From: Lacticaseibacillus pantheris DSM 15945 = JCM 12539 = NBRC 106106
GTDB taxonomy: Bacteria > Bacillota > Bacilli > Lactobacillales > Lactobacillaceae
Direction: 5' to 3'
Length of the DNA: 64,000 nucleotides
Assembly (NCBI RefSeq): GCF_001311175.1
Contig: NZ_BBAI01000007.1
Span: forward strand, 1-64,000
Position numbers and translations under genes: made by a program. The notes under the pieces are model-generated. The model saw only the letters and a program-made list of their open reading frames with translations, was not told the DNA's origin and made no database searches. Of this stretch, positions 1 through 7,600 are shown in pieces (position 1 is the stretch's first letter; each line of letters starts with the position of its first letter).

Positions 1-164
1 CTGCGCGACGACTTCTGAAACTGACCGGTGGTTTTCCGGGCAGGTTCAGAATCGCACCGGAAACTCACCCGGTCTTGGTGAGTTGGAGGTTTCGCCCTAG
101 CAGTGGATTACCATGGAGTACCCCACGTAAGCCGCAGCTCACCGGGCCGGCCTACGCTGCCGCC
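1..164. repeat. R1 palindromic repeat, truncated by window edge
   Basis: Right part of the R1 intergenic element also seen at 29871, 46263, 47048 and 54357. It contains the shared core (imperfect stem around positions 10-100) and the terminal arm reading from GCAGTGGATTACC at about 105 to GCTGCCGCC at 164. The left arm lies outside the window. It sits directly upstream of the helD promoter. Confidence 0.8.
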
Positions 165-193
165 AACCGCCAATGCCAATGCCAACGCCAAGC

Positions 194-222
194 TTGCACA
201 ATCGGCCAGGGGGAAGTACAAT
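194..222 (+). promoter_or_regulatory. promoter of helD
   Basis: TTGCAC (194-199), 17-base spacer and TACAAT (217-222) form a good sigma-A type promoter 45 bases before the helD start codon. No operator is obvious. Confidence 0.65.
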
Positions 223-266
223 GTACTATCCATTTCATAGTGCACGTACAAGAGGAGGCTAGCAAT

Positions 267-2594
267 ATGCAGAACGCATCCCGCGCTGACGAACAGCGAC
301 GCGTCGACCACGTAATTGACCGGCTCCACCACCGTCTCGGCGTGGTAGCCGACCAAATTGACCAGGCCCACGCAGAAACCCGCGACGTTGAACAAAACTA
401 CGGCGACAACACCAAGGTCAACATCACCGAGGTGGACGACCGGATGGAAACCAACGCCGCCGTCCAGCAGCAAAAGCAACTGGTGGCCCGCGCCGTCGAG
501 AACGAGCAAATTCTCCAAAAGGAACAAGCCCGCCTCACCCGCCTGGCCCACTCACCCTACTTTGGCCGCATCGACATCACCGAGGACGGCGCCGACGATA
601 CCCTGTACATCGGGACCGGCACCTTCCAGGACAGCGACAACCAGTTCCTGGTGTACGATTGGCGCGCCCCCGTGGCCTCCATCTACTACAACGGGACGCT
701 CGGACCCGTCGACTACAACACGCCGGTCGGCACCGCCCACGCGACTTTGAACAATAAACGCCAATTTCAGATTGAGCACTGCGAAATTCGCAACATGTTC
801 GACACCAGCGAAACCGTCGGGGACTCCATCCTCCAAGAAGTGCTGGGCGACGCCAGTTCCGAGTACATGCAAAACATCGTCGCCACCATTCAGCAGGAAC
901 AGAACACCATCATCCGTGACACCAGTTCCGACCTCCTGCTCGTACAGGGGGCCGCGGGGTCCGGCAAAACTAGCGCCGTGCTGCAGCGGATTGCCTTCCA
1001 GCTCTACCACAGCCGGTCCACGTTGGACGCCAACCAGATGGTGCTGTTCTCGCCCAACAAACTCTACGCCACCTACATTTCACAGGTGCTGCCGAGCCTC
1101 GGCGAAAAGAACATGATTCAGACCACCCTGGTCGAATTTCTCGCCCGGCGGCTCACCGGCCTGCAGGTGGAAACCCTCTTTGACCGCTTTGAGCGCGACG
1201 AATCGTCCTTCCCCGAGGCCGCCAAAGCCATGCGGCGGGTCAAAGAGAGTGCGGCATTCATGGACGCCGCCCGGGTTTACGCCAAGCATGATGCCGAACC
1301 CCACTTTGTGGACGTCGACCTCAACGGCGAAACCTTCTTTGCTGCCGCCAACATCCAGAAAATTTACGACCGCCTCCCGCGACAGATGACCCTCGCCGAT
1401 AAGTTTGCGGCTACCCGTAAACGCCTGATGAAGCGTCTCAACACGCGCATTGGCCTGGAAACGCACCAGGACTGGGTGGACGACATTCTCGCCAGCCTCA
1501 ACGAGGAGCAGGTACAACACTATATCGGCAACCAGCGCTTCGAAAATGGAGCCGACGAGTTGCGGGCGGTCGCACGGGCCGTCGTGGCCGAACGCTTTGC
1601 GCCCGTCTACACCGCGCTCTACGACGACTACTTCTTTGACCCCTACCTGAACTACCTCGACTTCCTCCGTCAGTACCCCCAGACCGTGGTGGACGCGGCC
1701 ACCTGGTCGGCGATGTGTGACGCCGTCGGTCTGGACTTAGAGTCGCACCGCCTGCGTCTGGACGACGCCGCTCCGCTGATGATGATTCGCGACGTTCTCA
1801 CTGGTGGCGGCCAAAATCACGCCATCCAGTCCGTCTTTGTTGACGAGATGCAGGACTACAGCATCGCCACCCTGAAGTACCTGCACCACGCCTTTCCGCG
1901 CGCGCAGCTCACCTTTCTGGGTGACGTTGCCCAGGACGTGTTCACCGGCGACTACACCGACGGGCAAAATTACCTGGCCGACCTCCAGCGCGACTTTGCG
2001 GATCTCCATCCCCGCCTCGTCACGCTCGACAAATCCTACCGCTCCACGCGCCCCATCACGGACTTCGCGAACGCCCTCATTCCGGCTGGCAAGGACATCA
2101 CCGCGTTCAGTCGCACGGGCGTCCTGCCCCAGCTGATTACGGTGCCGCAGCGGACCTACCAGCCGGTACTTTCGACGCTGGTCAACCACCTGCTGCAGCG
2201 GCACCCCACCGTCGCAATTCTGACCAAGGATGCGGCGACGGCACGCAAAGTCGCACTGGGGCTCCAAACCGACGTGGACGTCACCCTGCTCAGCAAGGAC
2301 GACCACCAACTCAGCCGCGGCTGCGTCGTCCTCCCGGTGTACCTCGCCAAGGGCCTGGAGTTTGACGCCGTCATCGGTTTTGACGTTTCTGCGACCAGCT
2401 ACACCACTCCGGGCGACCGGGATATCCTGTACACCCTGTGCACCCGCACCCTGCACGAGCTAGTGCTAGTGGCCCGCGACGCCCCGTCACCTTTGCTCAA
2501 AGACGTACCGGCAACGTTATACACGCGGCTCACCGGTGACGAATACCTACACCACGCCGCCGAAGAACCCGCCAACGCCGAACCTCAGCCTTAA
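267..2594 (+). CDS. helD: HelD-type superfamily 1 helicase (RNA polymerase recycling ATPase)
   Basis: A 775-residue protein of the usual HelD length. The N-terminal ~130 residues form a charged helical hairpin, as in the arm that HelD inserts into RNA polymerase. The ATPase core shows Walker A G228-T235 (GAAGSGKT) and a UvrD-like DEMQD Walker B at 526-530. HelD family proteins bind RNA polymerase and release it from stalled complexes; this role is inferred from the family. The ATG at 267 was chosen because AGAGGAGG lies just upstream and a promoter sits at 194-222; the frame stays open to 75 but that part overlaps repeat R1 and looks non-coding. It is followed 15 bases later by a CPBP protease, probably co-transcribed. 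The reading frame is intact. Confidence 0.93.
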   Translation: MQNASRADEQRRVDHVIDRLHHRLGVVADQIDQAHAETRDVEQNYGDNTKVNITEVDDRMETNAAVQQQKQLVARAVENEQILQKEQARLTRLAHSPYFGRIDITEDGADDTLYIGTGTFQDSDNQFLVYDWRAPVASIYYNGTLGPVDYNTPVGTAHATLNNKRQFQIEHCEIRNMFDTSETVGDSILQEVLGDASSEYMQNIVATIQQEQNTIIRDTSSDLLLVQGAAGSGKTSAVLQRIAFQLYHSRSTLDANQMVLFSPNKLYATYISQVLPSLGEKNMIQTTLVEFLARRLTGLQVETLFDRFERDESSFPEAAKAMRRVKESAAFMDAARVYAKHDAEPHFVDVDLNGETFFAAANIQKIYDRLPRQMTLADKFAATRKRLMKRLNTRIGLETHQDWVDDILASLNEEQVQHYIGNQRFENGADELRAVARAVVAERFAPVYTALYDDYFFDPYLNYLDFLRQYPQTVVDAATWSAMCDAVGLDLESHRLRLDDAAPLMMIRDVLTGGGQNHAIQSVFVDEMQDYSIATLKYLHHAFPRAQLTFLGDVAQDVFTGDYTDGQNYLADLQRDFADLHPRLVTLDKSYRSTRPITDFANALIPAGKDITAFSRTGVLPQLITVPQRTYQPVLSTLVNHLLQRHPTVAILTKDAATARKVALGLQTDVDVTLLSKDDHQLSRGCVVLPVYLAKGLEFDAVIGFDVSATSYTTPGDRDILYTLCTRTLHELVLVARDAPSPLLKDVPATLYTRLTGDEYLHHAAEEPANAEPQP

Positions 2595-2609
2595 CAGAAA
2601 GGATCGTCC

Positions 2610-3266
2610 ATGAGCAAACACTTTTCAACCACGCAACGGGTATTGGGCTTCCTGCTCGCGTTCATTATGTACCAGCTGGTGGACATGTTGGTATTGCCGT
2701 CAGGCCGTCACGAGACGCCGGTGACCATCACCATCACCGTTGTGGGTTACGGTATCTTCATTGCAGTGCTCGTCTGGATGTACCACCGCTACGCCGCAAC
2801 CCAGACGCCGCCCGACCACCGGCAACCACTACTGAGCAAGCGCAACTGGCAAGCGCTGCTCGGGGGGCTGGCCATTATTGTAATCGTCCAGGTGGCCGCC
2901 TGGCTGGCCGCGACGCACCACCTTGCACCACAAAGTAGCAACCAGACCGCCGTGGTCAGCTACCTGAACCGCATTCCGTGGAGCATGTCGCTGTCGGTGG
3001 GCCTGTTCTCACCCATTATCGAGGAGCTAATCTTTCGCGGTATGCTCATGAACGCGTTCACGGCGCGGCGTACTCGCAGTAGCCGCTGGTTCGCTGCGAT
3101 TGTCAGCAGTATCGCCTTTGCGTTAGTGCACTCCCCTGGCGATCCGATTAACTTCCTGACGTACTGTGGCCTGGGTGCCGGCATGGCCTTTGCTTACGCC
3201 TGGAGCGATGATGTGCGGGTGGGGGCGGTGCTACATGTGCTCAACAACTGCTGGGCACTATGGTGA
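2610..3266 (+). CDS. CPBP family intramembrane metalloprotease (Abi/CAAX-like)
   Basis: A 218-residue multi-pass membrane protein. The CPBP signature is complete: E138-E139-x-x-x-R143, H174 in a later helix and H209 in HVLNN near the C terminus, the predicted metal and catalytic residues. In lactic acid bacteria such proteins are often linked to bacteriocin self-immunity or surface protein processing, but no bacteriocin gene is adjacent, so the substrate is unknown. Start ATG is preceded by AGAAAGGA. It probably shares the helD transcript; an independent small-RNA promoter begins 10 bases after its stop codon. Confidence 0.88.
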   Translation: MSKHFSTTQRVLGFLLAFIMYQLVDMLVLPSGRHETPVTITITVVGYGIFIAVLVWMYHRYAATQTPPDHRQPLLSKRNWQALLGGLAIIVIVQVAAWLAATHHLAPQSSNQTAVVSYLNRIPWSMSLSVGLFSPIIEELIFRGMLMNAFTARRTRSSRWFAAIVSSIAFALVHSPGDPINFLTYCGLGAGMAFAYAWSDDVRVGAVLHVLNNCWALW

Positions 3267-3276
3267 ACGGGTAGAC

Positions 3277-3306
3277 TTGTCGCCGTCATGCGGCACGGGA
3301 TATAAT
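3277..3306 (+). promoter_or_regulatory. promoter of a putative small RNA
   Basis: TTGTCG (3277-3282), 18-base spacer and a perfect TATAAT (3301-3306). It fires into a stretch of about 80 bases that ends in a strong rho-independent terminator and has no plausible ORF. Confidence 0.6.
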
Positions 3307-3312
3307 ATGTAT

Positions 3313-3392
3313 GCGGTGCTGCTACACCGCAGCGTACGTAGTTAGTACGGTTGGCCAAGCTAATTACCCGTGCGGGTGGTTAGCTTTTTTTT
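3313..3392 (+). ncRNA. putative ~80-nt small RNA, antisense to the 3' end of a small-peptide gene
   Basis: Bounded by a TATAAT promoter and a terminator. It contains a first hairpin (GCGGTG-CTGCTA-CACCGC, about 3314-3331) and the terminator hairpin. Its 3' end overlaps the last codons of the small reverse-strand ORF at 3380-3499, giving a convergent arrangement like type I toxin-antitoxin pairs such as txpA/ratA. The RNA family itself is not recognised. Confidence 0.5.
3357..3392 (+). terminator. rho-independent terminator of the small RNA
   Basis: Stem AAGCTAATTACCC / GGGTGGTTAGCTT with a 4-base loop followed by eight T. The T tract exists on this strand only. Confidence 0.85.
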
Positions 3393-3499
3393 ACAATTGC
3401 GAATGCTTGCGCCAGATTAAGTGCGGCACGCGATAGTGTTAATATCGCGTGAGCAATTTCCCGCACCATAATCGCAGCGGCGACAAACAATACTGCCAC
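3380..3499 (-). CDS. putative 39-residue hydrophobic/amphipathic peptide (type I toxin-like)
   Basis: A GTG-started small ORF with GAAAGG ten bases upstream. The peptide has an Ala/Val/Leu/Ile-rich helix interrupted by R13, E14, H17 and R24, and ends in KKS. Size, hydrophobicity and convergent overlap with a small RNA resemble type I toxins, but it has no recognisable Fst, TxpA or Ldr signature. An in-frame stop just upstream fixes the maximum length. Function is inferred from arrangement only. Confidence 0.4.
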   Translation of the reverse strand: MAVLFVAAAIMVREIAHAILTLSRAALNLAQAFAIVKKS

Positions 3500-3599
3500 A
3501 GCTGTGCTACCTTTCTAATTTTTTTTGGTTGTGCATGGGCATCACCATCCTTACCCTAAATAAGGTGTGATGGGTATCCCGTGTACTAACCCCCACGTA

Positions 3600-3632
3600 C
3601 TAGAACCCGCCCTCACTGGACGGGTTCTATTT
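3600..3632 (+). terminator. orphan terminator-like hairpin
   Basis: TAGAACCCG ... CGGGTTCTA stem followed by TTTAG. It belongs to no gene on the + strand and lies between the small-peptide locus and the toxin remnant. Confidence 0.5.
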
Positions 3633-3664
3633 AGTAATTTCGCCAAATCTCTCAATTTGATTGT

Positions 3665-3814
3665 TCACGCGTCATCTTTTTTTTCGTTCTTTGCGCGCAC
3701 TACAATAACGTGGACGCCGTACCTTTGCCTCACAGCAGCGGTCAACTTTTCATCTGTTAACAAAAATAGTTCATCACACCTTATGCGTGCGAGGCCGTCG
3801 ACCCTACCGATCAA
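3665..3814 (-). pseudogene. remnant of a toxin gene downstream of the RelB-type antitoxin
   Basis: A 49-codon frame open from a TTG at 3814, without a ribosome site, just after the antitoxin stop. The peptide (LFLLTDEKLTAAV ... GVHVIVV) resembles the C-terminal half of a PIN-domain or similar nuclease fold, with a polar lysine-rich end. A complete toxin would need an upstream part that is absent; stop codons precede it. The family assignment is weak and the call rests mainly on position after an antitoxin. Confidence 0.3.
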
Positions 3815-3852
3815 TTTTGGTGGGGCTTTTTTGGTTCAAATTGTCCACGAGT

Positions 3853-4131
3853 TTACAGTTTATCCATAGCACCCAGGTAGTCAGCGAAATTTGCAAAGTG
3901 TTCAACCCTACCAGCCTTTACGTCCACTAGGGCATCCGCCAGCGTCTCGGGCAAAGTGTTGGCGGCGCTCGGCGTAAAGGGCATCCCCCCATCGTTGACT
4001 ACTTGATGCAAAAATATGTTAATCCCCGTACTGAGATCCATACCCATCGATTCGAAAGCATCCCTGGCCAATTGTTCAGTTTCTTGATCCGTCCGAACTT
4101 GCACAACCACCCTAGTTTTTTTTGGAACCAT
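3853..4131 (-). CDS. RelB/DinJ family antitoxin
   Basis: A 92-residue protein. The N terminus (VVVQVRTDQETEQLARDAFES) is a ribbon-helix-helix DNA-binding module, followed by the RelB/DinJ-like MGMDLSTGINIFLHQVV segment and a C-terminal toxin-binding tail. Such antitoxins neutralise RelE/YafQ or related RNases and autorepress their operon. Here the next gene is only a fragment, so the antitoxin appears orphaned. Its start codon overlaps the stop of a 7-codon upstream reading frame (TAATG), and the good SD (GAGGGGG) serves that leader, so the antitoxin may be translated by coupling. Confidence 0.8.
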   Translation of the reverse strand: MVPKKTRVVVQVRTDQETEQLARDAFESMGMDLSTGINIFLHQVVNDGGMPFTPSAANTLPETLADALVDVKAGRVEHFANFADYLGAMDKL

Positions 4132-4154
4132 TATTCGATTCTGACAGAATGCAT
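4131..4154 (-). CDS. 7-residue leader peptide overlapping the antitoxin start
   Basis: ATG at 4154 follows GAGGGGGTG and encodes MHSVRIE; its TAA shares its last A with the antitoxin ATG. The strong SD is correctly spaced for this leader but too far from the antitoxin start. The biological role is inferred. Confidence 0.4.
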   Translation of the reverse strand: MHSVRIE

Positions 4155-4416
4155 CACCCCCTCATTTTGTGGATATTGTATAAAAGTATAGGCAACAGCC
4201 AATACCTAGCACATGTTTGTACCGCCAATAGTTGATAGTGGCTGCACAGTGTCTGCAAAAATGCAAAAATTTTTGTCATCAACCAACATCTACCGACAAA
4301 CAAACCATGGGGGCAATCGCGGGCTCGTACTCTGCCGCCCAGCAAAACACTACTACAGTTTATTCTGGTTCTCCTCCGCTACCCATTGGCCCTTCCTACG
4401 TAAAGTCCACTGCCGA

Positions 4417-4535
4417 AACGCGCAAAAAGGGGCAACAACCTCCATCTAACAACAAATAACCCATGGGACCAAGTGCGGGTCCCATGGGTTATTTGTCGTT
4501 AGATTACGGTTGCTGACCGCCCCTTTTTGCGCTCT
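4417..4535. repeat. long imperfect inverted repeat downstream of tRNA-Thr
   Basis: Outer arms GCGCAAAAAGGGGC and GCCCCTTTTTGCGC, inner arms with TAACCCATGGGACC / GGGTCCCATGGGTTA around a 6-base loop. The right arm has a few extra bases. The inner hairpin can act as terminator for the tRNA on the minus strand, but the outer arms extend well past what a terminator needs. Confidence 0.75.
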
Positions 4536-4539
4536 GCTC

Positions 4540-4612
4540 TGCCACCTATCGGACTTGAACCAATCACCTCAGCCTTACCACGGCTGCGCTCTACCTCATG
4601 AGCTAAGGCGGC
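4540..4612 (-). tRNA. tRNA-Thr (anticodon GGU)
   Basis: A 73-nt cloverleaf on the minus strand. Acceptor stem GCCGCCT pairs with AGGTGGC (one G-U), the D arm is AGCTCATGAGGTAGAGC, the anticodon stem CAGCC/GGCTG encloses the loop GTGGTAA with anticodon GGT, and the T arm contains GGTTCAAGTCC. The discriminator base is A and CCA is not encoded. It is isolated from other tRNA genes. Confidence 0.93.
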
Positions 4613-4694
4613 GTGAAACCAAACTGGTCGCCTTAATAATATACCGAAACGGGTCCGAAGCTTCAACTAATCCGTAGTCTCACCAACTAATCAG

Positions 4695-5567
4695 CTACTC
4701 AGCTTCCGCCAAACTGGCTGCCAGCTCCACCCGTAGCCGCTTCGCCACCGCCTTTGCCTGCACAAAGTCACATAACTCAATCACCGCACGCAGCCGTTCC
4801 CGTCCCGCCGCCGTCGACATCTCCGGACTGTGAATCATGTACAACGCCCTTAATCCCTGTAACCGCAACTCTTCGTACGGGCCACCAGCCAAAGCCGGTA
4901 TTGTACGCACAGCATCCAGCGCCTTCTTCATCAACGGCAACCGCCCGTCCGCAAACGATAACTGCGCCACCATCAACAACGCCCCAATCTGCCGCCGCTG
5001 ACTCTGGTAACCCAACCGCGTCTGGACGTCGAACGGCTGAATCAGCCCCGACCACATCGGCTCTACGTCATCCAAATTCAGTACCGTGGTCAACCCGTAC
5101 GTGAACAACGCAAACTCATAATGGCTCCACGCACCATGCGCCCGCAGAAATCCCCGCAACCGCTGGCCCTCCTCACTGGTCCTGTGCGCCGACGGAGAGG
5201 CCGCCAAAATAATCGCGCGGTGCTCCAGCCACTCCTCGTGCGTCTCATCAAAGCGGGCGCGGTACCGGTCCGCCAACATCCGCAAACGTACCCGGCCAGC
5301 CGTACCGTACAAAATGCGCTCGCGAAGCCCCATGAAATCCTCGAAGCTGGCGTTAGGCTCCGGCACCATAACACGCAAATACTCCTGATAGGTCGCTGGA
5401 ATCCGGTCCAGCATGTTGCTCAACCGGTCCACGGTAATTGCGTGACGACCCCGCTCAAAGCGCGACAGTGCCTGACGGTCCGCGTCGTTGTCCACCAACA
5501 TGAGCTGTGACACCGCGTTCGCCATCCGTAACTCCCGAAAAGCGATGCCATACCTAGGCTGTACCAT
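4695..5567 (-). CDS. Rgg/GadR/MutR family transcriptional regulator (second of a tandem pair)
   Basis: A 290-residue regulator with an N-terminal helix-turn-helix (residues ~5-60, containing ALSRFERGRHAIT) and a C-terminal all-helical TPR-like domain, the Rgg/MutR architecture. The family binds short peptide pheromones or acts peptide-free. The ATG at 5567 was chosen because GGGGATG lies nine bases upstream and the protein then aligns end to end with its upstream paralog; a TTG at 5582 in the same frame is less likely. The gene overlaps the end of the upstream paralog by about 14 bases, so they form one operon. Confidence 0.85.
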   Translation of the reverse strand: MVQPRYGIAFRELRMANAVSQLMLVDNDADRQALSRFERGRHAITVDRLSNMLDRIPATYQEYLRVMVPEPNASFEDFMGLRERILYGTAGRVRLRMLADRYRARFDETHEEWLEHRAIILAASPSAHRTSEEGQRLRGFLRAHGAWSHYEFALFTYGLTTVLNLDDVEPMWSGLIQPFDVQTRLGYQSQRRQIGALLMVAQLSFADGRLPLMKKALDAVRTIPALAGGPYEELRLQGLRALYMIHSPEMSTAAGRERLRAVIELCDFVQAKAVAKRLRVELAASLAEAE

Positions 5568-6426
5568 GGTTGTCATCCCCAATCATTGCAAACATCGCCC
5601 TTATGTGCTCCGCAAATAGTTGGTACTCCACTTTGTCATCCAGTATTTGCCACGCTCGTAGCACCTGGTCGCGCATCCGTTCGGCCTGCGGCACCGCCCC
5701 CTGTGCGTACGCCACCCCGGCCTGCACCTTGCGCACCATCAACCGTTCATACATATCTGCGGGCCGTAGCTGCCGGTCCACCTTTGCCAGCCACTCACCC
5801 GCTAGCGTCGCCGACCCCAGCACCACCTCGGCCTCGGCCAGGCACACCACCGCGTACGCCGTCGTGCACGGCCGCAGGTACCGCGCGTACGACCGCACGT
5901 AGGGTTGCTCCAACAACCGCGTCACCGTCTGGATGCGCAGGTCCTGGGGCAAAGCAAAGGCGGCCAGCGAGGCCACGAGATTGCTAAACATCCCCGGGCG
6001 TACGGCACGGCGGAGCACCGCGGTGACGGCGGCCAAAGACGTTCCGGTCAAAGCACCCCGCTGGTCCTCCTGGTCGAGCAACACGATACCGTTAATAGCC
6101 ATGACGGCCGGTTGCGCTGACGGCGGGGCCATCGCCACAGCCGCGTCAATATCAGCTGGCCGCAACCGCCACGCTTCGGTTAGCTGGTACGCCCACCAAT
6201 CCATCCAGTTGAGGTGGTCGCTTCCGGCGGCCGCCACGAACTCACTCAAACTGACGTGAATGTTGCGCAACAGGGAATCCAGCCGCTCGAAACTAATCTG
6301 GGATTCGCCCCGTTCAAATTGGGATAAAAACTGTACTGATACTTCCGCACCGGACGCCGCCTTGAGACTGTAGCCCTTGGCTCGACGTAACTCGCGGTAG
6401 GTATAACCAAAGTTAGTCGTTGCCAT
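5554..6426 (-). CDS. Rgg/GadR/MutR family transcriptional regulator (first of a tandem pair)
   Basis: A 290-residue regulator: helix-turn-helix at residues ~6-60 (VSVQFLSQFERGESQIS) and a helical C-terminal domain. ATG at 6426 follows AGGAGGGTG with good spacing. No small hydrophobic pheromone gene is recognisable next to it, so a partner peptide cannot be named. The SD lies in one arm of an inverted repeat (6432-6471), suggesting an operator or an RNA hairpin that hides the ribosome site. It is followed by an overlapping paralog of identical length, a likely gene duplication. Confidence 0.87.
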   Translation of the reverse strand: MATTNFGYTYRELRRAKGYSLKAASGAEVSVQFLSQFERGESQISFERLDSLLRNIHVSLSEFVAAAGSDHLNWMDWWAYQLTEAWRLRPADIDAAVAMAPPSAQPAVMAINGIVLLDQEDQRGALTGTSLAAVTAVLRRAVRPGMFSNLVASLAAFALPQDLRIQTVTRLLEQPYVRSYARYLRPCTTAYAVVCLAEAEVVLGSATLAGEWLAKVDRQLRPADMYERLMVRKVQAGVAYAQGAVPQAERMRDQVLRAWQILDDKVEYQLFAEHIRAMFAMIGDDNHGTA

Positions 6427-6431
6427 AATAG

Positions 6432-6471
6432 TTCACCCTCCTAAGTATTATTGTAAACGCTTGGGAGGGTG
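6432..6471 (-). promoter_or_regulatory. inverted repeat covering the ribosome site of the Rgg gene
   Basis: On the minus strand TTCACCCTCCC and GGAGGGTGAA are separated by about 20 bases; the second arm contains the AGGAGG SD. The loop holds a partial CcpA-like half site (TGTAAACGCTT on the plus strand). It could be a protein operator or an SD-sequestering hairpin. Confidence 0.6.
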
Positions 6472-6502
6472 AATTGGTACCAATATTTAATAGATTGCTT
6501 TG

Positions 6503-7177
6503 TTATTTTGCGCCATTCACTTCGGCTTTGAACTCATCCACAAAGTCGTGCATGACCTGTTGCCGGTGGGCGCCAATTCGCTGGGCTGCAGGGGTGTTCA
6601 GTTGATCGACCAATTTGAAGAGTTTTTCATCAAAGTGGTTCAGAACGGAGCTCGTGTGCCGGTACTCGCTACCACTGAGCTGACTGCGTACCTCGCCGCC
6701 GTACAGCTGACTCCCGTGGGCGCCACCGTAGTAGAAGGTCCGGGCAATCCCGATAGCTCCGATGGCATCCAACCGGTCGGCATCCTGCACCAATTGGCCG
6801 TTCAGGTCCAGTGCAACGTCGTGGTCGAGGCTGTAATGGTACGACATTTGGTCGATGATACTGAGGATGGCGTCGGCGCTGCTTTGGTCAAATCCGGTAT
6901 CCGCCAAAATGCTGGCCGTTTTGCGGCGGGCGGCGGGGACGGACTCCACGAGTTTATCGTCGTAGGTGTCATGCAAAGTCGCTGCGGCAACGACAATCAA
7001 TGCGTCGGCCTCGGGAGTGTCGTGCAGCAACAGGACGGCGTTCGCGAGTACGCGGTTAATGTGGTCCAGCGAATGTCCGGTGCGGTCGGCGGCCAGCACG
7101 CTCTCGGTGTAGGCGTACAGGCGGCCGAAGCGCTCCTGCTCTGCGGGGGTCAGCAACTTAATTTCTGGTGTAGCCAT
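6503..7177 (-). CDS. HD-domain phosphohydrolase (YpgQ/YedJ-like)
   Basis: A 224-residue protein beginning MATPEIKLLTP. HD-superfamily residues are in place: His in TGHSLDHINRV, the HD dyad in ATLHDTYDD and the distal Asp in DADRLDAIGA. Family members hydrolyse nucleotides, YpgQ acting as a pyrophosphohydrolase; the exact substrate here is inferred. The ATG at 7177 follows GAGAGGAAG; the frame extends to 7327 but the extra part has no ribosome site and unusual His/Thr composition. It is convergent with nothing and separated from the Rgg operon by a short gap, possibly with its own promoter. Confidence 0.87.
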   Translation of the reverse strand: MATPEIKLLTPAEQERFGRLYAYTESVLAADRTGHSLDHINRVLANAVLLLHDTPEADALIVVAAATLHDTYDDKLVESVPAARRKTASILADTGFDQSSADAILSIIDQMSYHYSLDHDVALDLNGQLVQDADRLDAIGAIGIARTFYYGGAHGSQLYGGEVRSQLSGSEYRHTSSVLNHFDEKLFKLVDQLNTPAAQRIGAHRQQVMHDFVDEFKAEVNGAK

Positions 7178-7600
7178 CTCAAAAAAACTTCCTCTCCGAT
7201 TTGTTCTACTGCTTAGTATACGCCAGACTGCAGGTAATTGGTGAGGTGTTGTCGCCGTAGTGGCGTGGTGGTTCCGGCCGAGGGGGTGGTGCCCATGACC
7301 GGAGCTGTGAGAACTTATTTTAGTCAACCAATCGCATGTCCTTTAAAGCTATCACGCCCAATGGAGTACCGTCACCTTCAGTTGCTCGCCCGCATACGAA
7401 TACGATACTTGCTGAAATTACGTTAGAGGTAGCCTGTCATGGACGAATTTGTGCGGGCCGCAACCGTCTTCCTTCAGCAAACACACCTAACATCAATAGA
7501 TTGCTCTCGACTGCTCGAATCTACGTCCAAATCACGTGATGGTTCTTGCACACACGTTGCATTACATCTCTACAGTTGCGTGGCCACTGGCGGCTGCGTT
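7178..7600. other. intergenic region without recognised gene
   Basis: About 420 bases. The only structure seen is an R3-type palindromic stretch at about 7255-7305 (GTGGTGGTTCCGGCC ... GACCGGAGCT) that recurs at 38628. No credible ORF, tRNA or promoter stands out. Confidence 0.5.

Noticed and set aside
75-266. 64-codon N-terminal extension of helD
   Set aside because: It overlaps the R1 repeat and the promoter; the SD and family alignment place the start at 267.
108-551. Minus-strand frame opposite helD
   Set aside because: Lies wholly within the reverse complement of a well-supported gene with conserved motifs; no SD.
4154-4345. 63-codon minus-strand frame before the antitoxin
   Set aside because: No SD and no similarity; only its end overlaps the more plausible 7-codon leader.
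4213-4459. Two overlapping plus-strand frames before tRNA-Thr
   Set aside because: No ribosome site, composition is random-like, and they run into the inverted repeat at 4417.
7178-7327. 50-codon extension of the HD phosphohydrolase
   Set aside because: No SD, His/Thr-rich atypical sequence; the ATG at 7177 has a good SD and fits the family length.
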